From Myroides odoratus (GTDB lineage: Bacteria > Bacteroidota > Bacteroidia > Flavobacteriales > Flavobacteriaceae): 55,640 nucleotides of DNA. Location of the stretch: NCBI RefSeq assembly GCF_001549985.1, contig NZ_LROZ01000023.1:1-55640 (forward strand), given 5' to 3'. This document shows positions 26,822 through 34,307 of the stretch, piece by piece (position 1 is the first letter of the stretch; each line of letters opens with the position of its first letter). Made by a program: the position numbers and the translations under genes. Below the pieces are notes generated by a model, which saw only the letters and a list, made by a program, of their open reading frames with translations, did not search any database and was not told the DNA's origin.

Positions 26822-27481
26822 CTATAAAGGCAACAACAAAAATTGTTCTATTAATTGAATAAATGCACCATATTCTGTTTGGTTCTTCTTGACTAAACGT
26901 TCCCAAACGAGTACAGGTACTTCTATTTTTGTATTATTACTATCTGTATACACACGACTTCCAGATAAATTCTTCGTTAAGGTAGCTGACTTATTACTTC
27001 CTTTAAACGTCATATCTCCAGAAAAATCGGTTTGAATATCCCAGGACTTTTGCTCTCCTTCATTTTTTACTTGGAGGATTCCGAAAATATCTTCTTTCGC
27101 TGTTATTTTTTTTCCACGATTATCTTCAATCGTCAATTTTCCTAAAATATCAATACCATAGGTAGCTTCATACCCACTAATCTGCATATAATCCAGTATT
27201 AAATCTTGAAAAAACATAGATTTAACATCCAGCTCATTGTAATTAGGTCCCATCTTCTTTTCCAAATAGGCTTTATTAAATTTGAGGGTGTTATGATTTG
27301 AATCAGTAAAGGTCAAGTCATCAAAAATATTTCTCTTCAGTTTAGCGTTATACTGATCTGCTTTATAAACTAAATCATTAAAAATATCTTGTTGAATACG
27401 CTGTCCATAGGTCGCAAAAGAACAAAGGATAAAAGCAATACTCCATCCAAAACTAAAGCAGTGATTTATTTTATTCTTCAT
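26822..27481 (-). CDS. Secreted protein of unknown function with beta-repeats
   Basis: 219 residues from the ATG at 27481 (MKNKINHCFSFGWSIAFILC). A frame extended 15 codons upstream would run into mazG and lacks a signal peptide at its start, so the internal ATG is chosen. The signal peptide ends about FATYG. The mature part contains a loose repeat beginning D-I-F/L and holding a short strand and a Asp/Asn turn: QQDIFNDLVYK, KRNIFDDLTFTDSN, IDILGKLTIEDNRG, KEDIFGILQVKN and FSGDMTFKGSN. This pattern suggests a small repetitive beta structure. The gene lies 11 bp after mazG and is probably co-transcribed with it. Function unknown. Confidence 0.6.
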   Translation of the reverse strand: MKNKINHCFSFGWSIAFILCSFATYGQRIQQDIFNDLVYKADQYNAKLKRNIFDDLTFTDSNHNTLKFNKAYLEKKMGPNYNELDVKSMFFQDLILDYMQISGYEATYGIDILGKLTIEDNRGKKITAKEDIFGILQVKNEGEQKSWDIQTDFSGDMTFKGSNKSATLTKNLSGSRVYTDSNNTKIEVPVLVWERLVKKNQTEYGAFIQLIEQFLLLPL

Positions 27482-27492
27482 GATGTCCGTCT

Positions 27493-28275
27493 TTATTTTT
27501 GCGTTAACTTTTTTGCTTGTTCCCAATATACGTCCATTTCTTCCAAATTCATCTGAGACAAGGCTTTATTTTCTTCTTGGATCAGCTGTTCCATCGTTTG
27601 GAACCGCGTCAAAAACTTGTGGTTTGTCTGACTCAACGCATGTTCAGGATCTATACCTACAAAGCGAGCATAGTTAACTAAAGAAAATAAAATATCTCCG
27701 AATTCCTTTTCCATCAAAGCCTGATTACCCGCCGCTTCTTCTGCTTTGAATTCTTGTATTTCCTCTTCTACTTTCGCCCATACCTCCATTTTATCACTCC
27801 AATCAAAACCAATGCCACTTGCTTTCTCCTGCATACGCAATGCTTTGATTATCGCAGGTAAACTGGTGGGCACACCTTCTAATACTGATTTTCGTCCCGC
27901 TTTCAATTTAAGTTGCTCCCAATTTTGTAGCACTTCTTGTTCGTTTTCTACTTTGGTATCTCCGTATATATGAGGATGTCTATAAATAAGTTTCTCACAA
28001 ATGCCATCCGCAATTGTTTTCACATCAAATAATCCTTGTTCACTTCCTATTTTAGCATAAAATACAATGTGCATCAACAAATCTCCTAACTCCCCTTGCA
28101 TTTCTGTTGCGTCTCCAACCGAGATACTATCCGCTAATTCATAGACTTCTTCAATGGTCAAAGAACGCAACGACTCAAAGGTTTGTTTCTTATCCCATGG
28201 ACATTCAACCCTTAACTCATCCATAATGGTTAACAAACGTCCAATAGCTTCTAATTTTTCTTGTTGTGTATGCAT
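27493..28275 (-). CDS. mazG: Nucleoside triphosphate pyrophosphohydrolase MazG
   Basis: 260 residues, the length of E. coli MazG (tandem MazG domains). The first domain has ECPWDKKQTFESLRSLTIEE, then VYELADSI and ELGDLLMHIVFYAKIG, the EExxE-x12-ExxD metal motif. YRHPHIYGD is the family-specific loop, and the second domain carries KVEEEIQEFKAEE and EKEFGDILFSLVNYARF. It hydrolyses NTPs to NMP and pyrophosphate and cleans the nucleotide pool; in E. coli it also affects ppGpp. The region also holds rdgB, a second house-cleaning NTPase. Confidence 0.93.
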   Translation of the reverse strand: MHTQQEKLEAIGRLLTIMDELRVECPWDKKQTFESLRSLTIEEVYELADSISVGDATEMQGELGDLLMHIVFYAKIGSEQGLFDVKTIADGICEKLIYRHPHIYGDTKVENEQEVLQNWEQLKLKAGRKSVLEGVPTSLPAIIKALRMQEKASGIGFDWSDKMEVWAKVEEEIQEFKAEEAAGNQALMEKEFGDILFSLVNYARFVGIDPEHALSQTNHKFLTRFQTMEQLIQEENKALSQMNLEEMDVYWEQAKKLTQK

Positions 28276-28305
28276 AGCGAATTGTATTATTTTCCTTGTA
28301 AAAAT

Positions 28306-28335
28306 AAAAAAGCTCGTTGTATAACGAGCTTTTTA
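28306..28335 (-). terminator. Terminator of the DUF5606 gene
   Basis: A 13-bp stem (28306-28318 with 28323-28335; core AGCTCGTT/AACGAGCT), loop GTAT, with an A tract on the left. It lies 14 bp past the stop at 28350 and separates this gene from mazG. Confidence 0.85.
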
Positions 28336-28349
28336 TCTATTCTTTTTTC

Positions 28350-28763
28350 TTATTTGCTTTCTTCAACTGCTTCTTGAAAAGCCTCTTGAATTAATCCTCT
28401 TTTTTGTACGATATTATACCAGTTCAATACTTTTTTAATATCTGAATTGTAAACGCGCTCTGAATCATAGTTTGGCAATACTTCTTGGAAGTAAGCAACT
28501 AATTCTGGATCAGAAGCTTTGTGAGAAATAGCCTCTCCATTGTTTTCCTTTGTTGCGATATTTTTAAATACGTCAAAAAGTTTAATTTCTCCTTCGTGCG
28601 TATATATTGAGATTTCAGATAATAAACTAACGTTGTTTTTTAATCCTACTGTGCTTCTTTTCCCGTCAACTAATGATTCTGCAATAAATCCTGTGCGTGT
28701 TTGAACAATTAACTCAAATAATCCTGGCTTACCAGAAATAGCTAATACTTTTTCTAAACTCAT
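28350..28763 (-). CDS. DUF5606 domain protein
   Basis: 137 residues, cytosolic, no signal peptide. The N-terminus SLEKVLAISGKPGLFELIVQ followed by TGFIAESLVDGKR looks like a small SH3-like beta domain. The C-terminal half is helical (FQEVLPNYDSERVYNSDIKK, then a Glu-rich tail). I recognise it as the Bacteroidota family DUF5606, which has no known function. It sits 57 bp downstream of def on the same strand and has its own terminator. In this phylum it is a usual def neighbour, which suggests, but does not show, a role near translation. Confidence 0.72.
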   Translation of the reverse strand: MSLEKVLAISGKPGLFELIVQTRTGFIAESLVDGKRSTVGLKNNVSLLSEISIYTHEGEIKLFDVFKNIATKENNGEAISHKASDPELVAYFQEVLPNYDSERVYNSDIKKVLNWYNIVQKRGLIQEAFQEAVEESK

Positions 28764-28820
28764 TTTCTAAAATTTTTCTTTTGTAACAAATATCTTAATT
28801 ACTTCTTAATTTCCAATTTT

Positions 28821-29408
28821 TTATCTACCTTTTTTAGCAGCAAATTTCATTTTATAGTCTGTAAACACTTTACCTTCCATAATATTCTTCAATCGCTTCG
28901 CAATTAATTTCTTTTTAAGGCTTGATAATTTATCTGTAAACAGAATTCCTTCAATGTGATCGTATTCATGTTGAATTACACGTGCTGCCAATCCATTGAT
29001 TGTTTCTGTGTATTTCGTGAAATTTTCATCGCAGTATTCAATTGTAATCTGTTCTTTACGTACAACAAGTTCATGTACATCTGGAATACTTAAACATCCT
29101 TCATTAAATGCCCACTCTTCTCCTTCTTCCTTAATTATTTTAGCATTGATGAATGTTCTTTTATACTTCGTTAAAAACTCTTTCTCTTCTGGTGTATTAT
29201 CTTCAATCTCTGCAAATGGAGCACAATCAACTACGAATAGACGAATAGGCAATCCCACTTGAGGAGCTGCTAATCCTACCCCACTAGCCGAATACATCGT
29301 ATCGTACATATTAGCAATTAATTCATCTAGATTTGGATAATCTTTTGTTATGTCTTCTCCTACTTTGCGTAAAACAGGATCTCCATAACCAACAATAGAT
29401 AGTATCAT
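28821..29408 (-). CDS. def: Peptide deformylase
   Basis: 195 residues. All three signature motifs are present in order: GVGLAAPQ (43-50), EGCLS (103-107, metal ligand Cys105) and HEYDH (147-151, metal ligands His147 and His151 with catalytic Glu148). It removes the formyl group from the N-terminal methionine of new proteins. There is a ~15-residue insertion between the first two motifs (DCAPFAEIEDNTPEEKEF), as in other Bacteroidota enzymes. A good two-part promoter lies upstream (29456-29485), and DUF5606 follows. Confidence 0.95.
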   Translation of the reverse strand: MILSIVGYGDPVLRKVGEDITKDYPNLDELIANMYDTMYSASGVGLAAPQVGLPIRLFVVDCAPFAEIEDNTPEEKEFLTKYKRTFINAKIIKEEGEEWAFNEGCLSIPDVHELVVRKEQITIEYCDENFTKYTETINGLAARVIQHEYDHIEGILFTDKLSSLKKKLIAKRLKNIMEGKVFTDYKMKFAAKKGR

Positions 29409-29455
29409 AGTTGTTCTTTTGTAACTTTATTGATTAAAACGATTGCAAAATTAGT

Positions 29456-29485
29456 CAAATTTATAGTATTCTAGCAGACTACAAA
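29456..29485 (-). promoter_or_regulatory. Promoter of def
   Basis: On the minus strand TTTG (29485-29482) is followed after 18 bp by TAAATTTG (29463-29456), a full -33/-7 pair of the Bacteroidota type. The start codon is 48 bp downstream of the -7 element. Confidence 0.65.
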
Positions 29486-29718
29486 ACTTTTTTCGATTTA
29501 ACTTTCTACCTTATTGGCCTATCTTTTAGTCCTAAGAAGAGAAATAGTTTGGTATGAAACTATTGATATCTCAATTAATACACTGATTATTAATTTTTTA
29601 AAGGATCTATTATTGTATTTCCTTCTACATTTCATTTGCACTTCACTTGCTTTCCTCTTTTTTTCTAAAAAAATAAATCCTCCCTACTTTTCTCTCTCCG
29701 GGCCAAACTAAATCAGAA
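29486..29718. other. Gene-free gap upstream of def
   Basis: About 230 bases. A plus-strand frame at 29514-29711 encodes a hydrophobic Leu/Phe-rich peptide, but it has no promoter or family signature and ends at a terminator that belongs to the opposite strand. I see nothing else. Confidence 0.4.
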
Positions 29719-29743
29719 AAAGCTTTCCGCAATAGAAAGCTTT
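29719..29743 (-). terminator. Terminator of rdgB
   Basis: A 9-bp stem AAAGCTTTC/GAAAGCTTT (29719-29727 with 29735-29743) with an A run on the left, 15 bp past the rdgB stop. Confidence 0.65.
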
Positions 29744-29757
29744 GGTATCAGTAGATG

Positions 29758-30339
29758 TTATAGTTCTTTGTCTTTTAGAAATGCGACAAGCTGACTTACC
29801 GCTTTTCCCCTGTGGCTTACTGCATTTTTTTCCTCTAGGGTTAATGCTGCAAAGGATTTTGTCATACCCGTAGCTTGAAACAAAGGATCGTAGCCAAAAC
29901 CTCCTTCTCCTTGTTCTTCTTTTAGAATCTCACCTTCAACAATTCCTGTAAATAAGTGTTCTTCTCCATTGTAATGTAAGGCAATCACCGTTTTAAAATT
30001 TGCTTTTCTATTGGTTTTTCCTTCTAATTCACGTAGTAATTTTGCATTGTTTGCTTGATCATTTTTATCCTCTCCAGCATATCGTGCCGAATACACGCCT
30101 GGTGCACCTGCTAAAGCATCTACTTCTAATCCTGAGTCATCTGCAAAACAATTGAAGCCATAGTGTCTTTTGATGTAATTTGCCTTTAGTAAGGCATTCC
30201 CTTCTATGGTATCTGCCGTTTCTGGTATATCCACCATACAACCAATATCTTCTAGACTCAATATTTCTATTGAATCGGGTACTTGATTTTTAATTTCTTT
30301 GATTTTATTTTTATTGTTTGAAGCAAATATGAGTTTCAT
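29758..30339 (-). CDS. rdgB: Non-canonical purine NTP pyrophosphatase (RdgB/HAM1)
   Basis: 193 residues. FASNNKNKIKEIK at the N-terminus is the SxNxxK substrate motif. ETADTIEGNALLKA holds the metal-binding Glu, FADDSGLEVDALAGAPGVYSARYAG is the central family block (given here in part: ADDSGLEVDALAGAPGVYSA), and GGFGYDPLF and SHRGKA complete it. It hydrolyses ITP, dITP and XTP and so prevents their use in DNA and RNA. Monocistronic, with a -7 element at 30364-30371 and a terminator at 29719-29743. Confidence 0.95.
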   Translation of the reverse strand: MKLIFASNNKNKIKEIKNQVPDSIEILSLEDIGCMVDIPETADTIEGNALLKANYIKRHYGFNCFADDSGLEVDALAGAPGVYSARYAGEDKNDQANNAKLLRELEGKTNRKANFKTVIALHYNGEEHLFTGIVEGEILKEEQGEGGFGYDPLFQATGMTKSFAALTLEEKNAVSHRGKAVSQLVAFLKDKEL

Positions 30340-30363
30340 TGCACTTTATTTAAGTTGAGTAGC

Positions 30364-30371
30364 CAAAATTA
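30364..30371 (-). promoter_or_regulatory. -7 promoter element of rdgB
   Basis: The minus strand reads TAATTTTG, a full TAnnTTTG match, 24 bp upstream of the rdgB start. No clear -33 element. Confidence 0.5.
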
Positions 30372-30406
30372 CAAAATGAAAAGGAGACTTTCTTCTTGAA
30401 TGAGTA

Positions 30407-30442
30407 CAAAAAAAAAGAACAAACTCATTACAAGTTTGTTCT
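30407..30442 (-). terminator. Hairpin terminator of an unknown upstream transcript
   Basis: A 10-bp stem AGAACAAACT/AGTTTGTTCT (30416-30425 with 30433-30442), followed on the minus strand by a U run encoded by the A tract 30408-30416. No coding gene ends just to its right, so it may close a small RNA. Confidence 0.6.
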
Positions 30443-30714
30443 CCTCATTCACCTTATCAATTACTAACCTAGTAAAAGAAAATTTTACATCTTATTTGAT
30501 AAGAGATTCTGATAAAATTTTAACTCAACCATTTTATATCAAAAATAGAATCTCATACGTATAAATAAGCGTTTGTTGTTTCCCTTCACAAGTTTTAACC
30601 TGATACAATAGTACTTCTAAATCAGCGAATACTAGTCAAAAGAATACTCAAACGGATGAAATCAGAACTCAACCGTTGATAATGTTCACTCAATTGGTTA
30701 TGGGTTAAGGGAAT
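30443..30714 (-). other. Gene-free segment between two terminators, possible small RNA
   Basis: About 270 AT-rich bases bounded on both sides by minus-strand terminator hairpins. No coding frame stands out. A -7-like element (minus strand TATTTTTG, 30540-30547) would start a transcript near 30535 that ends at the 30416-30442 hairpin, about 125 nt. I do not recognise any known RNA family in it. Confidence 0.3.
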
Positions 30715-30746
30715 AAAAAAAGGAGTTGTATACAACTCCTTTTTTA
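30715..30746 (-). terminator. Terminator of the fumarylacetoacetate hydrolase gene
   Basis: The perfect palindrome GGAGTTGTATACAACTCC (30722-30739) is flanked by A and T runs, giving a symmetrical hairpin. It lies about 110 bp past the stop at 30859. Confidence 0.8.
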
Positions 30747-30768
30747 TTTATTATTCTCAATGGTGTGG

Positions 30769-30812
30769 TTGACAGAGTTAACAGTTAACAGTTGACAGTT
30801 CACTGTGAACCG
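30769..30812. repeat. Second heptamer array (GTTnACn)
   Basis: GTTGACA, GA, GTTAACA, GTTAACA, GTTGACA, GTTCACT and GTGAACC follow each other at a 7-bp pitch (30769-30812). It is the same degenerate unit as the array at 15752-15847, again just after the 3' end of a gene (the FAH-family stop at 30859). GTTCACTGTGAAC inside it is a small palindrome. Confidence 0.65.
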
Positions 30813-30858
30813 TTTGTATAGTCCACATCTTTTCACCTTCTCCTCTCACCACCATCTA

Positions 30859-31845
30859 TTACTTCTTATATTCTTTCACCACTTGATTGATACGACCGAA
30901 AATTGTTTTTCCTTCGTTGTCCATCATCTCAATTTCAATACGATCTCCGAATTGCATAAATGGCGTAGATGGTTTTCCGTCTTTAATCGTTTCTAAACAT
31001 CTAACCTCAGCTAAACAACTTGATCCTGTTGGGCTTCCTTGATTTGCAACAGTTCCTGATCCAATTACAGTTCCCGCCATTAACGAACGTGTTTTTGCAG
31101 CATGTGCTACCAATTGTCCGAAATTAAATGTCATATCGATTCCTGCATTTGGTGAACCAACCAATACGCCGTTTAACGTAGAGTGTAAAGGTAAATGTAC
31201 TTTTCCGTCTTTCCATACTCCCTCTAATTCATCGGGTGTAACAACTACTGGAGCGAAAGCTGTCCATGGTTTAGATTGATAGAATCCGAATTGTTTTCCT
31301 AATTCTGCTGGAATTAAATTTCGCAACGAAACGTCATTTAATATGGTGATCAATTTAATGTGTTTCAAGGCTTCATCCGCACTTACTCCTGGAGGAACGT
31401 CATCTGTAATAACCGCAACCTCTGATTCAAAGTCAATACCCCATGCTTCATTCTCGATTTCAATATCGTCTGTTGCTCCGATAAAAGCATCAGAAGCTCC
31501 CATATACATCAATGGATCTGTCCAGAAAGACTCTGGTAATTCTGCGTTTCTTGCTTTGCGCACTAATTCAACATGAGTTACATACGCACTTCCATCAGCC
31601 CAGTGATAAGCTCTTGGAATCGGTGCCATTACTTTAGCTGTTGTAAAATCAATGGTATTAGATAGTTTTCCTGCGTTTAAGTTGTCATATACTTCTTTTA
31701 AAAGTGCCTCTTTTGTTGCCCATTGATCTAATGCCGCTTGCATGGTTGTTACAATTTCACTTACGACCACTGCTTTTGTCAAATCTTTTGAAACAACGAC
31801 TAATTGACCATCTCTTGTGCCATTGTTGATACTAGCTAATTTCAT
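30859..31845 (-). CDS. Fumarylacetoacetate hydrolase family protein
   Basis: 328 residues, cytosolic. The C-terminal two thirds form the FAH fold: PIPRAYHWADGSAYVTHVEL, the metal ligand block IENEAWGIDFESEVAVI with acidic residues D/E/E, FAPVVVTPDELEG, LNGVLVGSPNAG and GTVIGSGTVANQG. The last block matches the region of fumarylacetoacetase around the oxyanion site. Fumarylacetoacetase ends tyrosine breakdown by splitting fumarylacetoacetate to fumarate and acetoacetate. This family also includes other C-C hydrolases and decarboxylases, and no other tyrosine-degradation gene is in the window, so the exact substrate is open. Single-gene unit with a distant terminator (30715-30746). Confidence 0.8.
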   Translation of the reverse strand: MKLASINNGTRDGQLVVVSKDLTKAVVVSEIVTTMQAALDQWATKEALLKEVYDNLNAGKLSNTIDFTTAKVMAPIPRAYHWADGSAYVTHVELVRKARNAELPESFWTDPLMYMGASDAFIGATDDIEIENEAWGIDFESEVAVITDDVPPGVSADEALKHIKLITILNDVSLRNLIPAELGKQFGFYQSKPWTAFAPVVVTPDELEGVWKDGKVHLPLHSTLNGVLVGSPNAGIDMTFNFGQLVAHAAKTRSLMAGTVIGSGTVANQGSPTGSSCLAEVRCLETIKDGKPSTPFMQFGDRIEIEMMDNEGKTIFGRINQVVKEYKK

Positions 31846-31987
31846 GAATTTATGTTTTTAGTTTTTATTGTTGGTTTACTCTTTTTCTTCTTTTACCTGC
31901 GGTTCAAAAAAGAAAAGCCGAAGGTATAAAAAAAATAGAGAATACTATAATTTCGTTTTGTTTCCCCTTTCTGAATGTGTCCTACTT

Positions 31988-32842
31988 CTATAACACCTGA
32001 TTTACAAGGAGTTTGATTGTTCTTGCTACTCCATCTTGATCATTGGTTGGTATTTTATGCGAAACCATATCTAAAATTACGGGATGCGCATTCCCTACCG
32101 CATAGGTATTGGCCTGTATACTCAACATCCCTTGGTCATTTAGGTTATCGCCAAAAAGGTGTAGACGTTCTCCTTGAATACCGTATTGTTCTTGTAAAAA
32201 GACAATAGCATGTTCCTTGGTTGCCTTTGCACTAGAGATTTCCAGTACAAATTGATTGGGAATATACTGATCTTGCATCAACAAGCATTGAAGCTCTGCT
32301 CCAAAGTGTTCTTGAATATACAGCTTTAAAGGAACTAACGTCTCATATTCCTCAATAAACATCAGAACGAGATTTTGCGTATCCCTTGTTTTTTGCTGCT
32401 CAGCCAAGTAATCTACTTCAATGAATCGAGGATCATTTGGGCGTTTATCCATAAAGTAAGTTAACCCTTTACTGGGATTCCTTTGATAGAAAATCCCTTC
32501 CTCAAACGATTCATTTAAGGTAAAAATAAAAGGCGATATCCCTTGTGCTTCACCCCGTTTTAATACGGCTTGTACAGCAGCAGTTTCCATTCCTTGAATC
32601 TTTAAAATACGTTGAACTTGCCAATCGTAAATAACGGCTCCATTATTTAAAATCACGGGGAAATTCCAAGGTACTTGTTGGATAACGTTGACCGCACTAG
32701 TTAATCCCCTTGCTGTAGCAAAACCAAGTTGATGAGGGCTTGTTTCTACAATTTCACGTAATAGTTGCTCACTTTCATCGCTTAAAAACCCTTTACTATT
32801 GAGTAAAGTTCCATCTAAGTCGGTTATAAAAATATGTTCCAT
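31988..32842 (-). CDS. HAD-superfamily phosphatase, Cof type
   Basis: 284 residues. Motif I is ITDLDGTLLNS (Asp8, Asp10). A long cap domain of the Cof/YbiV type follows with FPVILNNGAVIYD. Motif III is Lys-containing (SSAKATKEHAIVFL), and motif IV is LFGDNLNDQGML with the acidic metal-binding pair. These enzymes dephosphorylate sugar phosphates, nucleotides or cofactors, and the substrate is not readable from sequence. Its start lies 6 bp from the stop of the threonine aldolase-like gene, and the two are probably co-transcribed. Confidence 0.85.
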   Translation of the reverse strand: MEHIFITDLDGTLLNSKGFLSDESEQLLREIVETSPHQLGFATARGLTSAVNVIQQVPWNFPVILNNGAVIYDWQVQRILKIQGMETAAVQAVLKRGEAQGISPFIFTLNESFEEGIFYQRNPSKGLTYFMDKRPNDPRFIEVDYLAEQQKTRDTQNLVLMFIEEYETLVPLKLYIQEHFGAELQCLLMQDQYIPNQFVLEISSAKATKEHAIVFLQEQYGIQGERLHLFGDNLNDQGMLSIQANTYAVGNAHPVILDMVSHKIPTNDQDGVARTIKLLVNQVL

Positions 32843-32848
32843 TTTGTT

Positions 32849-33871
32849 TTATTCCTTGAGCATGCTGATGAATACCTCCAACATCAATTCATCTGTTGTC
32901 CAAGAGGTAATCAGTCGAACCGCAGCATAGTCAGCATTAATGGGCTTCCATACATAGAAGTCGAATTTTTCTTGCAAACGTTCAATCAATGCGACAGGTA
33001 GAATAGGGAAAATCTGATTACTAGCTGGTTCTACTAAAAACGTATGCCCTTGTTCTTGAAAGGCCTGCGCCAATTTCATGGCCATATCATTGGCGTCTTT
33101 GGCTAGTTTGAAGTATAAGTCGTCTTGAAAAAGTGCTAAAAACTGAATGCCTAATACTCTTCCTTTAGCAAAAAGTGCTCCCCTTTGCTTGAGGCTATAG
33201 TCAAAATCAAGCGCTAATTTTGGTTGAGGAAATACAATAGCTTCCCCAAATAAAGCACCATTTTTGGTTGCACCAATATAGAAAACATCTACCAATTCAG
33301 CGATCCGCTCTAAGGTTAGATCATTCGTAGGTGCAGTTAAAGCGTGTCCCAAGCGGGCACCATCCATAAAAAGAAGCAATCCTTCCGCTCTACAGCAATC
33401 CGATAACGCTTTCAATTCACGCTCACTATAAATCGTTCCAACTTCTGTCGTATTCGAAATGTACACTAGTTTGGGTTTTACTACATGTGGGCGCAGTTGA
33501 AATCCCGCTACTGTCTGTTTAATTTGATTAGGGGTAATCTTCCCATCTTTGCTTTCGATGGGAATTACTTTGTGTCCCGTAGCTTCAATAGCGCCAGTTT
33601 CATTGGCATAAATATGTCCTGTATTCGCGCTAATCACCGCTTCATATGGGCGTAATAAAGAAGAAATCACCAATAAATTGGCTTGCGTTCCACCAGATAC
33701 AAAATAAATTTCAGCCGAAGGGTGATTCATTTTTTGACGCAACACTGCTTTGGCTTCTAGTGTATAGTCATCGTGTCCATAGCCGTTTTGTTGTATAAAA
33801 TTGGTTTCTAGTAATTTATCTAAAATAGCAGGGTGAGCACCTTCTGCATAGTCTATTTTAAGGTTGTACAT
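32849..33871 (-). CDS. Threonine aldolase family PLP enzyme
   Basis: 340 residues from the ATG at 33871 (MYNLKIDYAEGAHPAILDKL). A start 17 codons earlier would add a Cys/Lys/Tyr-rich tail unlike the family, so it is rejected. The PLP lysine is Lys203 in FYIGATKNGALFGE. MDGARLGHAL supplies the cofactor-binding Asp170, VSGGTQANLL the phosphate loop, and ANTGHIYANETGA the His85 that stacks on PLP. It probably splits L-threonine or allo-threonine to glycine and acetaldehyde; other beta-eliminating lyases share the fold. It precedes the HAD phosphatase gene by 6 bp. Confidence 0.82.
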   Translation of the reverse strand: MYNLKIDYAEGAHPAILDKLLETNFIQQNGYGHDDYTLEAKAVLRQKMNHPSAEIYFVSGGTQANLLVISSLLRPYEAVISANTGHIYANETGAIEATGHKVIPIESKDGKITPNQIKQTVAGFQLRPHVVKPKLVYISNTTEVGTIYSERELKALSDCCRAEGLLLFMDGARLGHALTAPTNDLTLERIAELVDVFYIGATKNGALFGEAIVFPQPKLALDFDYSLKQRGALFAKGRVLGIQFLALFQDDLYFKLAKDANDMAMKLAQAFQEQGHTFLVEPASNQIFPILPVALIERLQEKFDFYVWKPINADYAAVRLITSWTTDELMLEVFISMLKE

Positions 33872-34008
33872 GTCACAGTTTTTAGTCAAGTAAAAATAGG
33901 ACTTTCTCTTGCAACATACCATGATTCAAGGGAAAACTTTAGTAAAAAAAGAAACAGTGCTTCTTTGTTTCGTATAAAAAGTGTAATTTTAAATAAAAAT
34001 CAAAAGAT

Positions 34009-34227
34009 ATGAATCACAAGAAAGTATACGCAGGAAGCGAAGTCATGGTTTTAGCTGTTCGAAACCTATTAGAAGAACACAACATTGCCTACATCATTCG
34101 CGATGATATTGAAGCAGGACGCAGTGCAGGCTATGGTACCTTAGGTAAAGCTGTTCACGTTTTTGTAGAAGAACAAGATGTAGAACGCGCCGAAGCGTTG
34201 TTAAAAGCAAATAATTTAGAGGAATAA
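34009..34227 (+). CDS. DUF2007 small protein
   Basis: 72 residues. The pattern KKVYAGSEVMVLAVRNLLEEHNIAYIIRDD followed by a Gly/Ala linker and AVHVFVEEQDVERAEALLK (quoted in parts) gives the beta-alpha-beta plus beta-alpha fold of the DUF2007 'putative signal transducing' family, related to PII-like ferredoxin folds. No function is established. Single gene, transcribed away from the threonine aldolase gene, closed by a strong hairpin at 34256-34288. A weak -7-like TAATTTTA at 33984-33991 precedes it. Confidence 0.8.
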   Translation: MNHKKVYAGSEVMVLAVRNLLEEHNIAYIIRDDIEAGRSAGYGTLGKAVHVFVEEQDVERAEALLKANNLEE

Positions 34228-34255
34228 TCAAAGGATTATTCAATCGAAGAATAAC

Positions 34256-34288
34256 AAAAAGGGGCGAACCAATGGTTCGCCCCTTTTT
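34256..34288. terminator. Bidirectional hairpin terminator
   Basis: A 15-bp stem (34256-34270 with 34274-34288; core GGGGCGAACC/GGTTCGCCCC), loop AAT, A tract before and T tract after. It closes the DUF2007 gene and the convergent lectin-like gene ending at 34308. Confidence 0.9.
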
Positions 34289-34307
34289 GTTCCTTTAATT
34301 ATATTCG

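Noticed and set aside
27482..27526. Longer start for the secreted beta-repeat protein overlapping mazG
   Set aside because: The signal peptide begins at the internal ATG at 27481, and the extension would overlap the mazG 3' end.
29514..29711. Plus-strand 65-codon hydrophobic frame
   Set aside because: Low-complexity Leu/Phe sequence from AT-rich DNA, no promoter, ends in a terminator of the opposite strand.
33872..33922. Longer start for the threonine aldolase-like enzyme
   Set aside because: The extra 17 residues are Cys/Lys/Tyr-rich and unlike the family, which starts at the internal Met.
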